Positions 8,089-16,894 of a DNA stretch of 64,000 nucleotides are shown here, one piece after another; position 1 is the stretch's first letter; the number at the start of each line of letters is the position of its first letter. This stretch comes from an uncultured Collinsella sp. (GTDB lineage: Bacteria > Actinomycetota > Coriobacteriia > Coriobacteriales > Coriobacteriaceae), in the NCBI GenBank assembly GCA_902497025.1, contig CABVDJ010000001.1:62001-126000 (forward strand). The letters run 5' to 3'. Below the pieces are notes generated by a model, which was not told the DNA's origin, searched no databases, and saw only the letters and a program-made list of their open reading frames with translations. Both the position numbers and the translations under genes were made by a program.

Positions 8089-8781
8089 ATGGAACAACAC
8101 CAGCATTATCAGAGCCTGCAAGATCAGGCATACAACGCATTGCGCTCCAAGATCATCTATGCCGAGCTCAGGCCCGGCACGCGCCTTTCGGCGATTGGTC
8201 TGGAAAAGGAGACGGGAATCGGGCGCACGCCCATTCGCGAGTCCTTTGTGCGCCTGCGTGAGCAGGAGCTGGTGGAAACGCGTCCCAAAAGCGGCACCTA
8301 TGTCTCAAAAATCAGCATGGAGCGCGCTGAGAACGCTTGTTTCTTGCGCGAGAAACTCGAGAGAAGCGTGCTTATTAAATGCTGCTCTGCCGCCACGCCC
8401 GAGCAAAAGCATCGGCTTGAGCAGATTCTTGCCGAGTCCGAGTCGCTCGACCATAGCGAAACGCGTCGTTTTTTTGACCTGGACAACCTGTTCCATGAGA
8501 CGTGTTTTGTGATTGCCGGCCGCCATATGTTGTGGGATTGGATGAAGAGCGTCAATACGCATTTTGAGCGATACAACTGGTTGCGTATGGTGTCGCAGGA
8601 TTTGGATTGGGAGCCGATTCGTCGGCAGCATCGCCGGATTCTCGAGGCCATTAAGAGGGGCGATACCGACGCGGCGAGCTATCTGGCAGAGACGCACTTG
8701 CACCTGATGCCCGAAGAGCAAGGTCCGGTCATCGCCTTGCATCCCGACTATTTTGAGCTGCCTAAAGACTCGGCTATCTAG
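8089..8781 (+). CDS. GntR-family (FCD domain) transcriptional regulator
   Basis: A 230-residue DNA-binding regulator. The N-terminal winged helix (residues about 8-75) shows the GntR pattern, including GTRLS, GIGRTPIRESFVRL and GTYVS. The C-terminal FCD ligand domain has the metal-binding residues expected of the subfamily: D and H in DLDNLFHE, H in RRQH and H in ETHLHL. The ligand is unknown; FCD regulators usually respond to organic acids. It follows the ene-reductase by about 205 bases, so control of that gene is plausible. The chosen ATG 8089 has only a weak GAGGG upstream. Confidence 0.85.
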   Translation: MEQHQHYQSLQDQAYNALRSKIIYAELRPGTRLSAIGLEKETGIGRTPIRESFVRLREQELVETRPKSGTYVSKISMERAENACFLREKLERSVLIKCCSAATPEQKHRLEQILAESESLDHSETRRFFDLDNLFHETCFVIAGRHMLWDWMKSVNTHFERYNWLRMVSQDLDWEPIRRQHRRILEAIKRGDTDAASYLAETHLHLMPEEQGPVIALHPDYFELPKDSAI

Positions 8782-8904
8782 CCCATTATCGCATCTGCTC
8801 GAGACGCAAAAACGATGCTGCTCACCTACAGCGTTTTGCAACCGAGATTATTAAAAATGCCTAAAATGGCTCAGACCGCCGACAATTGGGAAACGGGGTG
8901 CGCT

Positions 8905-9927
8905 ATGGCGCAGATGAGAATCAAGGACATTGCCGCCGAGGCGGGCGTGAGCCCGGCCACGGTCTCGCGCTATCTCAACAACCGCCCCGGGCAAATGACC
9001 GAGGAGACCCGCGCCCGCATTGCCGAGGTCATCGAGCGCACCGGCTATCGCCCGCGTGCCGCCGCGCGCAATCTGCGTAGCTCGCGCACCAATCTCATCG
9101 GCGTGATGCTGGCCGACATCGCCAACCCGTTCTCGAGCGCCATGCTCGAAGGGCTTTCCGCCAGTGCCGCCGCGCGTGGCTGCTCACTTATGACTGCCAT
9201 TAGCGGCAACGACCCCGCCAAGGAGGCCGAGTCGCTCACCAGGCTTATCGACGCTGGCGTGGACGGCCTGGTCGTCAATACCTGCGGCGGTAATGACGAG
9301 GCAATCGCCGCGGCAGCGGGACGTCTGCCCGTCGTGCTGCTCGACCGCGATGTTGCCGCCGGCGGTGTCGATTTGGTGACATCTAACAACCGCGAGCTGG
9401 TCGCCGGCTTGGTAGACGCCTTGGCCGCTGCGGGTAGCGAGCGCCTGTGCCTGCTCACCGAGGCAAGCGACGACAGCCCTGTGCGTCGCGAACGCGCCGA
9501 GGCCTTTGCCGACGAGCTTTCGCGACGCGATCTTGCGGGCGAGGTCGTCACCCTGGCCGACGGTGGCGCCACGGGCGTTGGCCGCTTGGACGAGACTATC
9601 CGCGACTATGCCGGCAAAAAGCTCGGCCTCATTGCCGTCAACGGCCTGGTTTTCCTGCGTCTGACCGAGGCGCTGGCGCAGCTTGGTCCCTCGTTGCCGG
9701 CGGGGCTTAAGATCGCGACGTTTGACGACTACCCCTGGAACCACGTGCTCTTTGGCGGCGTCACCACGGCCGCGCAAGACACCCTTACCATTGCCGAGTG
9801 CGTAGTCGAGCGCCTGTCCGAGCGCATCGATGTTGTTACCACCACCGTGGGCGAAGCCGCAAAGCTGGCGCCCAAACGCATCGAGGTCCCCGGCCACATC
9901 GAACACCGCGCTTCGACCTCGCGCTAG
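8905..9927 (+). CDS. LacI-family transcriptional regulator
   Basis: A 340-residue regulator with an N-terminal helix-turn-helix (residues 5-50, with DIAAEAGVSPATVSRYLN and the hinge-preceding ARNLRSSRTNLIGV) and a periplasmic-binding-protein-like effector domain. The effector is probably a sugar or derivative, but no transporter or catabolic gene lies beside it. ATG 8905 is preferred over the in-frame ATG 8815 because the helix-turn-helix begins directly after it and an ACGGGG lies just before. No operator was recognised. Confidence 0.85.
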   Translation: MAQMRIKDIAAEAGVSPATVSRYLNNRPGQMTEETRARIAEVIERTGYRPRAAARNLRSSRTNLIGVMLADIANPFSSAMLEGLSASAAARGCSLMTAISGNDPAKEAESLTRLIDAGVDGLVVNTCGGNDEAIAAAAGRLPVVLLDRDVAAGGVDLVTSNNRELVAGLVDALAAAGSERLCLLTEASDDSPVRRERAEAFADELSRRDLAGEVVTLADGGATGVGRLDETIRDYAGKKLGLIAVNGLVFLRLTEALAQLGPSLPAGLKIATFDDYPWNHVLFGGVTTAAQDTLTIAECVVERLSERIDVVTTTVGEAAKLAPKRIEVPGHIEHRASTSR

Positions 9928-9980
9928 CCGCTCGTTTGCAACTGCCTGTTCGCGCACGTTTTTTGAGCGCTTGATACGCT

Positions 9981-9996
9981 TTAACCCTGCGGAAAC
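9981..9996 (+). promoter_or_regulatory. Possible GlnR-type half-site before the GS gene
   Basis: TTAAC-N6-GAAAC fits the actinobacterial GlnR a-site pattern (gTnAC-N6-GaAAc) except at the first base. It lies 66 bases upstream of the glutamine synthetase homologue, which is followed by a GlnR-like gene. A single short match could be chance. Confidence 0.35.
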
Positions 9997-10061
9997 ATTT
10001 TTCTGCGATAGTATCTGCGATATAGACCAGTCGAAACCCGCCCGAAAGAAAGGGGAGCGAC

Positions 10062-11399
10062 ATGAACCAGCAGAACATCGATTACGTACTCCGCTCCGTA
10101 GAGCAACGTGACATCCGCTTTGTTCGTCTGTGGTTTGTCGACATTCTCGGCCGCCTCAAGAACTTTGCCATTAGCCCCGAGGACCTCGAGGTCGCTTTTG
10201 AGGAGGGTATTGGCTTTGACGGCTCCGCCATCGAGGGTTTTGCCACGCCCGAGGAAGCCGACATGCTCGCGTTCCCCGATGCCTCGACCTTCCAGATTTT
10301 GCCGTGGCGCCCGAGCCACAACGGCGTCGCCCGCGTGTTCTGCGACGTGTGCACTCCCGATCGCAAGCCCTTCGCCGGCGATCCGCGCGATGCCCTGCGC
10401 CGTATGTTCCACAAGGCCGAGAAGGCCGGCTACCTACTCAACGTGGGCGCCGAGCTGGAGTATTACTACTTCCCCGACGAGCGCACGCCAGAGCCGCTCG
10501 ACAACGTAGGCTACTTCGACCTTTCGGTGAGCGACGCCGCCCGCGACCTGCGCCGCAACACGGTCCTTACGCTCGAGAAGATGTCCGTGCCCGTGGAGTA
10601 CACCTTCCATGCCGCCGGTCGCTCGCAGCACGGCATGAGCCTGCGCCACGCCGAGGCCCTGAGCATGTCCGACGCCATCACCACGGCCAAGCTCATCATT
10701 AAGCAGCAGGCCTACGAGAGCGGCTGCCACGCCTCCTTTATGCCCAAGCCGCTGGCGGGCGAGGACGGCAGTGCCATGTTCCTGCACCAGTCGCTGTTCG
10801 ACCACGACGGCAACAACGTCTTTTGGGGCGAGGACGACGAGAAATACCATCTCTCCGATATCGCCAAGCACTACATGGCCGGCATCTTGGCGCACGCGCG
10901 CGAGATCAGCGCCATCACCAACCCCACGGTCAACTCGTACAAGCGCATCACCACGGGCGGCGACTCCGTGCCGCAGTACGCCACGTGGGGCCTGCGCAAC
11001 CGCGCGAGCATGGTCCGCATCCCGGTCTACAAGCCCGGCAAGCAGCTGTCCACGCGCATCGAGCTGCGCAGTCCCGATCCCATGGCCAATCCGTACCTGG
11101 TCAACGCCGTCACGCTGGCGGCCGGTCTCGACGGCATCGAGCGCAAGCTGGAACTCCCGCCCGAGGCCACGGCTGAGACGCTCAAGCTTACCGACCGTCA
11201 GATGGTCGAGGCCGGCTACACGCCGCTGCCGCGCTCGCTCAAAGAGGCGCTCGACGTGTTTGAGGACTCGCAGTTTATGAAGGATGCCCTCGGCGAGCAC
11301 ATCCACAGCTTCTTCCTCAAAAAGAAGCGCGACGAGTGGCATAAGTTTGAGTCTACAATCACCGAGTGGGAGATCAAGCACTACCTGGCGAACTCCTAA
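10062..11399 (+). CDS. Glutamine synthetase type I homologue lacking metal ligands
   Basis: A 445-residue protein of the GSI fold with a beta-grasp N-terminus (FDGSAIEGF) and a full catalytic-domain length. Some active-site residues are kept: E131 and E133 (GAELEYYYF), H242, the NSYKR loop and E334 (RIELRSPDP). The metal-ligand segment normally reading HHEVAxGQHE is here FHAAGRSQHG, so two Glu ligands are replaced by A184 and G191. The normal GSGMHVH is GSAMFLH, replacing the first His with F240. It may be inactive as a canonical synthetase or may act on another amine. Start ATG 10062 follows AAAGGGGAG. The GlnR-like gene follows after 50 bases. Confidence 0.8.
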   Translation: MNQQNIDYVLRSVEQRDIRFVRLWFVDILGRLKNFAISPEDLEVAFEEGIGFDGSAIEGFATPEEADMLAFPDASTFQILPWRPSHNGVARVFCDVCTPDRKPFAGDPRDALRRMFHKAEKAGYLLNVGAELEYYYFPDERTPEPLDNVGYFDLSVSDAARDLRRNTVLTLEKMSVPVEYTFHAAGRSQHGMSLRHAEALSMSDAITTAKLIIKQQAYESGCHASFMPKPLAGEDGSAMFLHQSLFDHDGNNVFWGEDDEKYHLSDIAKHYMAGILAHAREISAITNPTVNSYKRITTGGDSVPQYATWGLRNRASMVRIPVYKPGKQLSTRIELRSPDPMANPYLVNAVTLAAGLDGIERKLELPPEATAETLKLTDRQMVEAGYTPLPRSLKEALDVFEDSQFMKDALGEHIHSFFLKKKRDEWHKFESTITEWEIKHYLANS

Positions 11400-11449
11400 T
11401 CGCGCTGGCTTGTTCCAGTACGATTGAGCTCATTTCTTTGGAGGCCGAT

Positions 11450-12112
11450 ATGTCCGAAAAGAGTGCCCTGTTCATGGCGCGCACGACGCGCTTCCACGAG
11501 TTTGCCCGCAGCTTGACGACCACCCTGGGTGTCGAGGTGAGCCTGGCAACCCCCGATTCGCCAACTGCGGCGCACGACTTTGACCTGCTGATCCTCGATT
11601 CCGACGGCATCCGCAGCGACCGCATCGATCAGATTGCCAAGTGGCTTGACGATCGCGGCGGGGTCCCCATGTTGGTGATCGTCGACGACGAGGCGCTCGG
11701 TACCCTGCGCCTGCCGAATCACGCGCATGCCGACTTCGTATGTCCCACGGCGACGCCCAACGAGCTCAAGGCTCGCGCGCAGCGCCTGATGGGCGAGGAG
11801 GAGACCGTCACCGCCGACGATGTGCTCAATATCGATAACCTCGAGATCAACCTGGCTACCTACCAGGTGACGCTCGATAACGAGCCCATCGACCTGACGC
11901 TGATGGAGTACTCGCTGCTGAGCTTTTTGGCGACGCACCCCAACCGCGCCTACAGCCGCGAGGTGCTGCTGCACCGCGTGTGGGGTTTTGAGTACTGCGG
12001 CGGCACGCGCACTGTCGACGTGCACATCCGACGCATCCGCTCTAAGGTGGGCCCGCAGATCGCGGCACACATCACCACCGTCCGCGGCGTGGGCTATCTG
12101 TTTAAGGACTAG
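11450..12112 (+). CDS. GlnR-like orphan OmpR-family regulator
   Basis: A 220-residue protein with a degenerate receiver domain (residues 1-115) and an OmpR-type winged helix (about 125-220). The effector part contains YSREVLLHRVWGFEY and RTVDVHIRRIRSKVG, close to actinobacterial GlnR. In the receiver an Asp-rich LILDSDG is present, but the conserved Lys/Thr switch region is altered, as in GlnR proteins that act without phosphorylation. No histidine kinase is adjacent. It follows the glutamine synthetase homologue, suggesting nitrogen control. ATG 11450 follows TTTGGAGG. Assignment to GlnR is by resemblance. Confidence 0.75.
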   Translation: MSEKSALFMARTTRFHEFARSLTTTLGVEVSLATPDSPTAAHDFDLLILDSDGIRSDRIDQIAKWLDDRGGVPMLVIVDDEALGTLRLPNHAHADFVCPTATPNELKARAQRLMGEEETVTADDVLNIDNLEINLATYQVTLDNEPIDLTLMEYSLLSFLATHPNRAYSREVLLHRVWGFEYCGGTRTVDVHIRRIRSKVGPQIAAHITTVRGVGYLFKD

Positions 12113-12117
12113 ATTTT

Positions 12118-12152
12118 CACCACAAAGGGGACAGACACCTTTGTGGTGGTTT
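12118..12152. repeat. GGGACAG-core hairpin repeat
   Basis: CACCACAAAGG pairs with CCTTTGTGGTG around GGACAGACA, and TTTT follows. It begins six bases after the GlnR-like stop, so it may also serve as a terminator. Confidence 0.6.
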
Positions 12153-12267
12153 TGACGCAGGTGCGGGTTCCTCTCGAATCTGCAACAGAACTTAAGCCTT
12201 CCTAAAAGATTGCGTTCTCATACACTTGCGCCCGCATATTGGGGTACAACTCAACGTGAACAATGAT

Positions 12268-12294
12268 GGCCCGCCACATGTTTGGCGGGCCTTT
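12268..12294 (+). terminator. Hairpin with T-run in the htrA leader
   Basis: A perfect eight-pair stem GGCCCGCC/GGCGGGCC with an eight-base loop is followed by TTT. It sits only about 27 bases before the htrA start, so it is either the distal terminator of the preceding unit or an attenuator. Confidence 0.5.
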
Positions 12295-12320
12295 GGTTAT
12301 TTGACGAAAGGATCGCAGCT

Positions 12321-13784
12321 ATGAGCGAGTACGATTCCCAGCGTCCCCAGGATGCGGGCAACGCCGGCGAGACCCAACAGCAGCCGCGTGTGCAGGTAGA
12401 GTCGACGCCTGCCGATGGCAACAACATTCCCTACGTGCAGGCCTACGACACGCAGACCGGAAAGCCGCTGGGCAGCCAGCAGGTTGTAAACAAGCACACA
12501 GTGGTCAAGACCAAGACCAAAAAGCTGCCGATCTTTATTACGGCACTTGCCGGCTGCGCCTGCGGCGCCCTGCTGGTCATTGCGCTCATTATGAGCGGCA
12601 CGCTCAATATCGGTGGTGGCAAGAATGCCGTGACGGCGGGCGCTTCGGGTTCCTCGACGCAAAAGATTACGATTGATTCTGAGGACACCACGCTGGCCGA
12701 GGCCGTTTCTGCCAAGGCCCTGCCCTCCGTGGTTTCCATCACCGCCACTTCGAGCGGCAGCCAGAATGGCTCGCTTTCGCAGTCTGCCGATGAGTCGGAC
12801 AACTCGGGCAGCGTCGGTTCGGGCGTTGTGCTCGATACCGAGGGCCATATCCTCACCAACAACCACGTGGTCGATGGTTACGACCAGTACGTGGTGACCA
12901 TGGACGACGGCACCACCTACGAGGCCGAGTTCGTGGGCAACGATGCCTCGAGCGACCTGGCCGTCATCAAGCTCAAGGACGCCGATGCCTCCAAGCTCAC
13001 CCCGATCGAGATCGGCGACTCCTCCAAGCTCAACGTGGGCGAGTGGGTCATGGCGATCGGCTCGCCGTTTGGCAACGAGCAGTCTGTCTCCACCGGTATC
13101 GTCTCGGCGCTCTACCGCTCCACGGCCATGAGCTCTACCAGCGGCAACACTATCTACGCCAACATGATCCAGACCGATGCCGCCATCAACCCAGGCAACT
13201 CCGGCGGCGCGCTCGTTAACGACAACGGCGAGCTCGTGGGTATTAACTCGCTTATCGAGAGCTATTCGGGCTCCAGCTCGGGCGTGGGCTTTGCTATTCC
13301 CGTTAACTACGCCAAGAACATTGCCGACCAGATTATCGACGGCAAGACGCCGGTACATCCGTACATGGGCGCTAAGCTTTCGAGCGTCAATGCGCTTAAC
13401 GCCCGCACCAACAAGCTGAGCACCGATAGCGGCGCGTATGTGGCAAGCGTCGTCGAGGACGGTCCTGCCGCCAAGGCTGGCATCCAAGAGGGCGATGTCA
13501 TTACCAAGCTGGGCGACGATGAGATTACGAGCGCCGATGGCCTGATCATCGCGCTGCGCAGCCACGAGGTGGGCGAGAAGGTCGAGATCACGCTCGTGCG
13601 CGGCAAGGAAGAGAAGAAGGTCACGGTCGAGCTGGGCTCCGACGAGGAGTTGCAGAACCAGCAACAGGACGACAGTGCGACCGACACCGGCAACGGCGGT
13701 ATTACCGACGAGCAGTTGCGCCAGTATCTGGAGGAGCTGCTAGGCCAGCAGGGCCAGGGTCAAGGCTACGGCCAGGGCTACTAG
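12321..13784 (+). CDS. HtrA/DegP-like membrane serine protease with PDZ domain
   Basis: A 487-residue S1C protease for extracytoplasmic protein quality control. Residues 1-65 are a Gln/Thr-rich cytoplasmic tail, followed by a transmembrane anchor at about 70-92. The trypsin-like domain has the catalytic triad H182 (NNHVVDG), D212 (SSDLAV) and S294 (PGNSGGAL). One PDZ domain follows (about 345-445), and the tail ends in a Gln/Gly repeat (QGQGQGYGQGY). ATG 12321 follows GAAAGGA. It is monocistronic, bounded by hairpins on both sides. Confidence 0.93.
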   Translation: MSEYDSQRPQDAGNAGETQQQPRVQVESTPADGNNIPYVQAYDTQTGKPLGSQQVVNKHTVVKTKTKKLPIFITALAGCACGALLVIALIMSGTLNIGGGKNAVTAGASGSSTQKITIDSEDTTLAEAVSAKALPSVVSITATSSGSQNGSLSQSADESDNSGSVGSGVVLDTEGHILTNNHVVDGYDQYVVTMDDGTTYEAEFVGNDASSDLAVIKLKDADASKLTPIEIGDSSKLNVGEWVMAIGSPFGNEQSVSTGIVSALYRSTAMSSTSGNTIYANMIQTDAAINPGNSGGALVNDNGELVGINSLIESYSGSSSGVGFAIPVNYAKNIADQIIDGKTPVHPYMGAKLSSVNALNARTNKLSTDSGAYVASVVEDGPAAKAGIQEGDVITKLGDDEITSADGLIIALRSHEVGEKVEITLVRGKEEKKVTVELGSDEELQNQQQDDSATDTGNGGITDEQLRQYLEELLGQQGQGQGYGQGY

Positions 13785-13810
13785 CGAGCCGTTTCGCTCA
13801 TACCGATGCC

Positions 13811-13850
13811 AGAGGGGCTGTCCCACCAACGCGGGACAGCCCCTCTTTTC
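13811..13850 (+). terminator. Terminator after htrA
   Basis: A perfect 14-pair stem (AGAGGGGCTGTCCC with GGGACAGCCCCTCT) is followed by TTTC and further T bases. Confidence 0.9.
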
Positions 13851-13921
13851 TTATTGATCCGTTGGGGACGGAGGAAAACGGATCACTTGGGGCTGACAAG
13901 AGGCCTGGTTCGTAATGGTCT

Positions 13922-14122
13922 GGACAGTTAGTTCAGATACGTATAAATCTGGGGCAGCTTGGGATGCGTTTTGAGCAATTTTTGATTGGGATGGGGCTCG
14001 AATGGGTGTTTGGAAGGGAGAGCGGGACGTTTACATGGTCTCGAGGAGTCCAAATTAGTTGAAACAGGGGTGTTCGTGCCTGATCCAGCTCTAGGATTTA
14101 TACGTATCTGAACTAACTGTCC
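13922..14122. repeat. Second MITE-like element with perfect 27-base inverted ends
   Basis: Bases 13922-13948 and 14096-14122 are exact reverse complements (core GTTAGTTCAGATACGTAT). The 147-base interior is GC-moderate and has no credible ORF. Its ends differ from those of the element at 1741-1970, so the two would belong to different families. It lies between htrA and ligA. Confidence 0.65.
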
Positions 14123-14231
14123 GCCCCGGTCCGGCCGCTGCCGATTCGGTGCGGTTTGAGACCGCTATTCGGCCCCGTTGCGGCCGGTGGTACTCTAGTA
14201 TCCGTTTGAAATCGAGCGAAGGAGTGCCGCT

Positions 14232-16460
14232 ATGGAGCAATCGAGCCTGTTTGGTGACGGCGTGGACATCGATACCGAAACGCCCACGACCGCGGAAGCC
14301 ACCGCACCGACCGACGCCCATGCCCAGGCGGCAGCGCGCGCGGCCGAGCTGCGCCACGAGCTCGATTACCACGCCTATCGCTATTACATGCTCGATGCGC
14401 CCGAGATCACGGACGCTGCCTTTGACAAAATGCTCGTTGAGCTGCAGGAGATCGAGGCTGCCTACCCCGATTTGGTAACGCCCGACAGCTATACCCAGCG
14501 TGTGGGCGGCTACGTGAGCGAGCAGTTTACGCCGGTCACGCATATGGCGCGCATGTATTCCATGGACGATGCCATGGATCTGGACGAACTTGACGCGTGG
14601 CTCCAACGAACCGAGGATGCGCTCGGCGCAGGTAGCGTCACCTATACCTGCGAGCTCAAGATTGACGGCTTGGGCGTTGCGCTTACCTACCAAAACGGCA
14701 CCTTCGTGCGCGCGGCCACGCGCGGCGATGGCACCACGGGCGAGGACGTGTCGCTCAACGTGCGCACCATCAAGGATGTGCCCATGCACCTGTCCGAACC
14801 GGCACTTGCCCACATGGGCGCCGACCGCGAGCGCACTATCGAGGTGCGCGGCGAGGTCTACATGCCCAAGGGCAGCTTTGTTCGTCTGAATGAAGAGGCC
14901 GATGCCGAGGGCCGCGACCCCTTCGCCAACCCGCGCAACGCCGCCGCCGGCAGCCTGCGCCAAAAGGATCCCAAGATCACGGCACGCCGCGATCTTGCCA
15001 CCTTTATCTATGCCATCGCCGATACCGACCCGCTGCACGTCCACAGCCAGCGCGAGTTCCTCGACTGGCTGCGTAGCGCCGGCTTTAGCGTCAACCCTAA
15101 CGTTGCCCGTTGTGCCACACCCGCCGAGGTCCACGAGTTCTGTGCCCAGGCGCTCGAGCACCGCGGCGACCTGGACTACGACATCGACGGCGTGGTCGTA
15201 AAGGTCGATAGCTTTCAGCAGCAGCTCGACCTGGGCTTTACCGCCCGTGCGCCGCGCTGGGCCATTGCCTTTAAGTTCCCGCCCGAGGAAAAGCAGACCG
15301 TCTTGCGCGAAATTCGCATCCAGGTGGGCCGCACCGGTGTACTCACGCCGGTCGCCGAGTTCGACCCGGTGACGGTCGCCGGCTCTACCATCGCGCGCGC
15401 CACGCTGCACAACATCGACGAGATCCGCCGCAAAAACGTGCGCGAGGGTGACACCATCATTGTGCACAAGGCGGGTGACGTGATCCCCGAGGTCGTGGGC
15501 CCGGTGCTCGACAAGCGCCCGGCCGATTCGGTCGACTGGCACATGCCCGAGGTCTGTCCCGTGTGCGGCAGTCCCGTGGTCCACGAGGACGGCGAGGTTG
15601 CCTACCGTTGCGTGTCCATCGACTGCCCGGCGCAGCTCAAGGAGCGTCTGCTCCACTGGGTGAGCCGCGGCTGCATGGACGTTGACGGCCTGGGTGACGA
15701 GATCGTCGACAAGATGATCGCCGCCGGCCTGATCCACGACGTCGCCGACTTCTACCAGCTCACGGTCGACGATATCGCCGGGCTAGACACGGGGCGTACC
15801 TATGCCAGCTCCAACAGCAAAAAGGGCGTCAAGAAGGGCGACCCTATCCCGGTGGGCCTCAAGACGGCCGAGAAAATCATCGCCGAGCTCAACAAGTCCA
15901 AGAGCCAGCCGCTTGGTCGCGTGCTATTTGCCCTGGGCATCCGCCATGTGGGCAAGAGTGTGGGCGAGGTCATCGCCGAGCGATTCCTGTCGATCGACAA
16001 GCTTATCTTGGCGAGCGAAGAGGATATTGCCGAGTGCGAGGGCATCGGTCCCAAGATTGCGGCGAGCGTCAAGCAGTTCCTGGCCGTGCCCGAGAATCTC
16101 GCCGTGCTGGAACGCCTGCGCCAGGCGGGTCTGTCGCTCGAGGTCGATTTGGGCGCCGCACACGCGCAAGCTGCAGCTGACGCTGGCGTGGCGGGCGAGC
16201 TCGCCGATGCACAGCCACTCGCGGGTCTGACCTTCGTGCTCACCGGCACGCTCGTCAACCGCACGCGCGACGAGGCGGGCGCGGCGCTCAAGGTGCTCGG
16301 CGCCAAGGTTTCGGGCAGTGTTTCAAAGAAGACGAGCTATCTGGTCGCCGGCCCCAAAGCGGGCTCCAAGCTCACTAAGGCCGAGCAGCTGGGCGTGCCC
16401 GTGTTGGATGAGGCGGCACTTGAACAGATTTTGGCGACGGGTAGGGTCCCGGAGGCATAA
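14232..16460 (+). CDS. ligA: NAD-dependent DNA ligase LigA
   Basis: A 742-residue NAD-dependent ligase that seals nicks in replication and repair. Order of domains: Ia NAD-recognition region (residues about 30-100), adenylation domain with the active-site Lys143 in CELKIDG, OB fold, Cys4 zinc finger (CPVCG and YRCVSIDCPAQ), helix-hairpin-helix region and a C-terminal BRCT domain (about 660-742). A 15-20 residue Thr/Ala-rich extension precedes domain Ia. An insertion of about 20 residues (GRTYASSNSKKGVKKGD) lies between the zinc finger and HhH regions. ATG 14232 follows AAGGAG. Confidence 0.97.
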   Translation: MEQSSLFGDGVDIDTETPTTAEATAPTDAHAQAAARAAELRHELDYHAYRYYMLDAPEITDAAFDKMLVELQEIEAAYPDLVTPDSYTQRVGGYVSEQFTPVTHMARMYSMDDAMDLDELDAWLQRTEDALGAGSVTYTCELKIDGLGVALTYQNGTFVRAATRGDGTTGEDVSLNVRTIKDVPMHLSEPALAHMGADRERTIEVRGEVYMPKGSFVRLNEEADAEGRDPFANPRNAAAGSLRQKDPKITARRDLATFIYAIADTDPLHVHSQREFLDWLRSAGFSVNPNVARCATPAEVHEFCAQALEHRGDLDYDIDGVVVKVDSFQQQLDLGFTARAPRWAIAFKFPPEEKQTVLREIRIQVGRTGVLTPVAEFDPVTVAGSTIARATLHNIDEIRRKNVREGDTIIVHKAGDVIPEVVGPVLDKRPADSVDWHMPEVCPVCGSPVVHEDGEVAYRCVSIDCPAQLKERLLHWVSRGCMDVDGLGDEIVDKMIAAGLIHDVADFYQLTVDDIAGLDTGRTYASSNSKKGVKKGDPIPVGLKTAEKIIAELNKSKSQPLGRVLFALGIRHVGKSVGEVIAERFLSIDKLILASEEDIAECEGIGPKIAASVKQFLAVPENLAVLERLRQAGLSLEVDLGAAHAQAAADAGVAGELADAQPLAGLTFVLTGTLVNRTRDEAGAALKVLGAKVSGSVSKKTSYLVAGPKAGSKLTKAEQLGVPVLDEAALEQILATGRVPEA

Positions 16461-16467
16461 TGATTTG

Positions 16468-16499
16468 TTGAGGAACTGCGCAGAGGCTCAGTTCCTCAA
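16468..16499. terminator. Hairpin between convergent ligA and lipoprotein gene
   Basis: TTGAGGAACTG (16468-16478) pairs perfectly with CAGTTCCTCAA (16489-16499). It lies between two convergent genes and may end both, but no clear T-run follows on either strand. Confidence 0.5.
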
Positions 16500-16894
16500 C
16501 ATCTCCTTATAGTGTTTGCCTGTTCAATTTCGATATCGTTTCCCTCGTATGATCCAGATGCGTCTACCGACTCAAAGCGTGAGTAGGAAACTCTTGTCCC
16601 AACTTTGATTTGGGAAAGCTTGTCTTTGATTCGGCCAGATGAGGGGAATGTAATCCGGGTTTGCTTTCCAGCGTCGGTGTAGCGGGGACTGTTGTCTGTT
16701 TGGATTACGAGTTCCGTTCCCTCAATAGAATGAACGCTGCCGGCTCCAAAGACAAGGTAATCATCTCCTCCGCTATAGCGGGCTCTATCTGTGCATGAAG
16801 AAACGGATGCAAACATAGCGAAAATCACCAATATCGTAACCAGGGCAAAGGCCGTGGTGCCATAGCATTTTGATGGTGCCATCCGGTCTACCAA
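16496..16894 (-). CDS. Small putative lipoprotein
   Basis: A 132-residue protein of unknown function. A hydrophobic N-terminal segment (residues about 12-30) ends in a lipobox-like VSSC, so export and lipid attachment at Cys34 are likely. The mature part (about 100 residues) is rich in beta-strand-like polar sequence and lacks known motifs. It overlaps the end of the upstream protease gene by seven bases, so the two are probably co-transcribed. An alternative start is the ATG at Met5. The codon use and lower GC differ from flanking genes, which suggests transfer. Confidence 0.55.
   Translation of the reverse strand: MVDRMAPSKCYGTTAFALVTILVIFAMFASVSSCTDRARYSGGDDYLVFGAGSVHSIEGTELVIQTDNSPRYTDAGKQTRITFPSSGRIKDKLSQIKVGTRVSYSRFESVDASGSYEGNDIEIEQANTIRRC

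Noticed and set aside
8815..8904. Longer N-terminus for the LacI regulator
   Set aside because: The extra 30 residues precede the standard LacI start and have no domain; the ATG at 8905 begins directly before the helix-turn-helix.
14091..15737. 548-codon minus-strand ORF opposite ligA
   Set aside because: Shadow frame of ligA with no ribosome-binding site or recognisable domain; its end also covers the MITE-like element.
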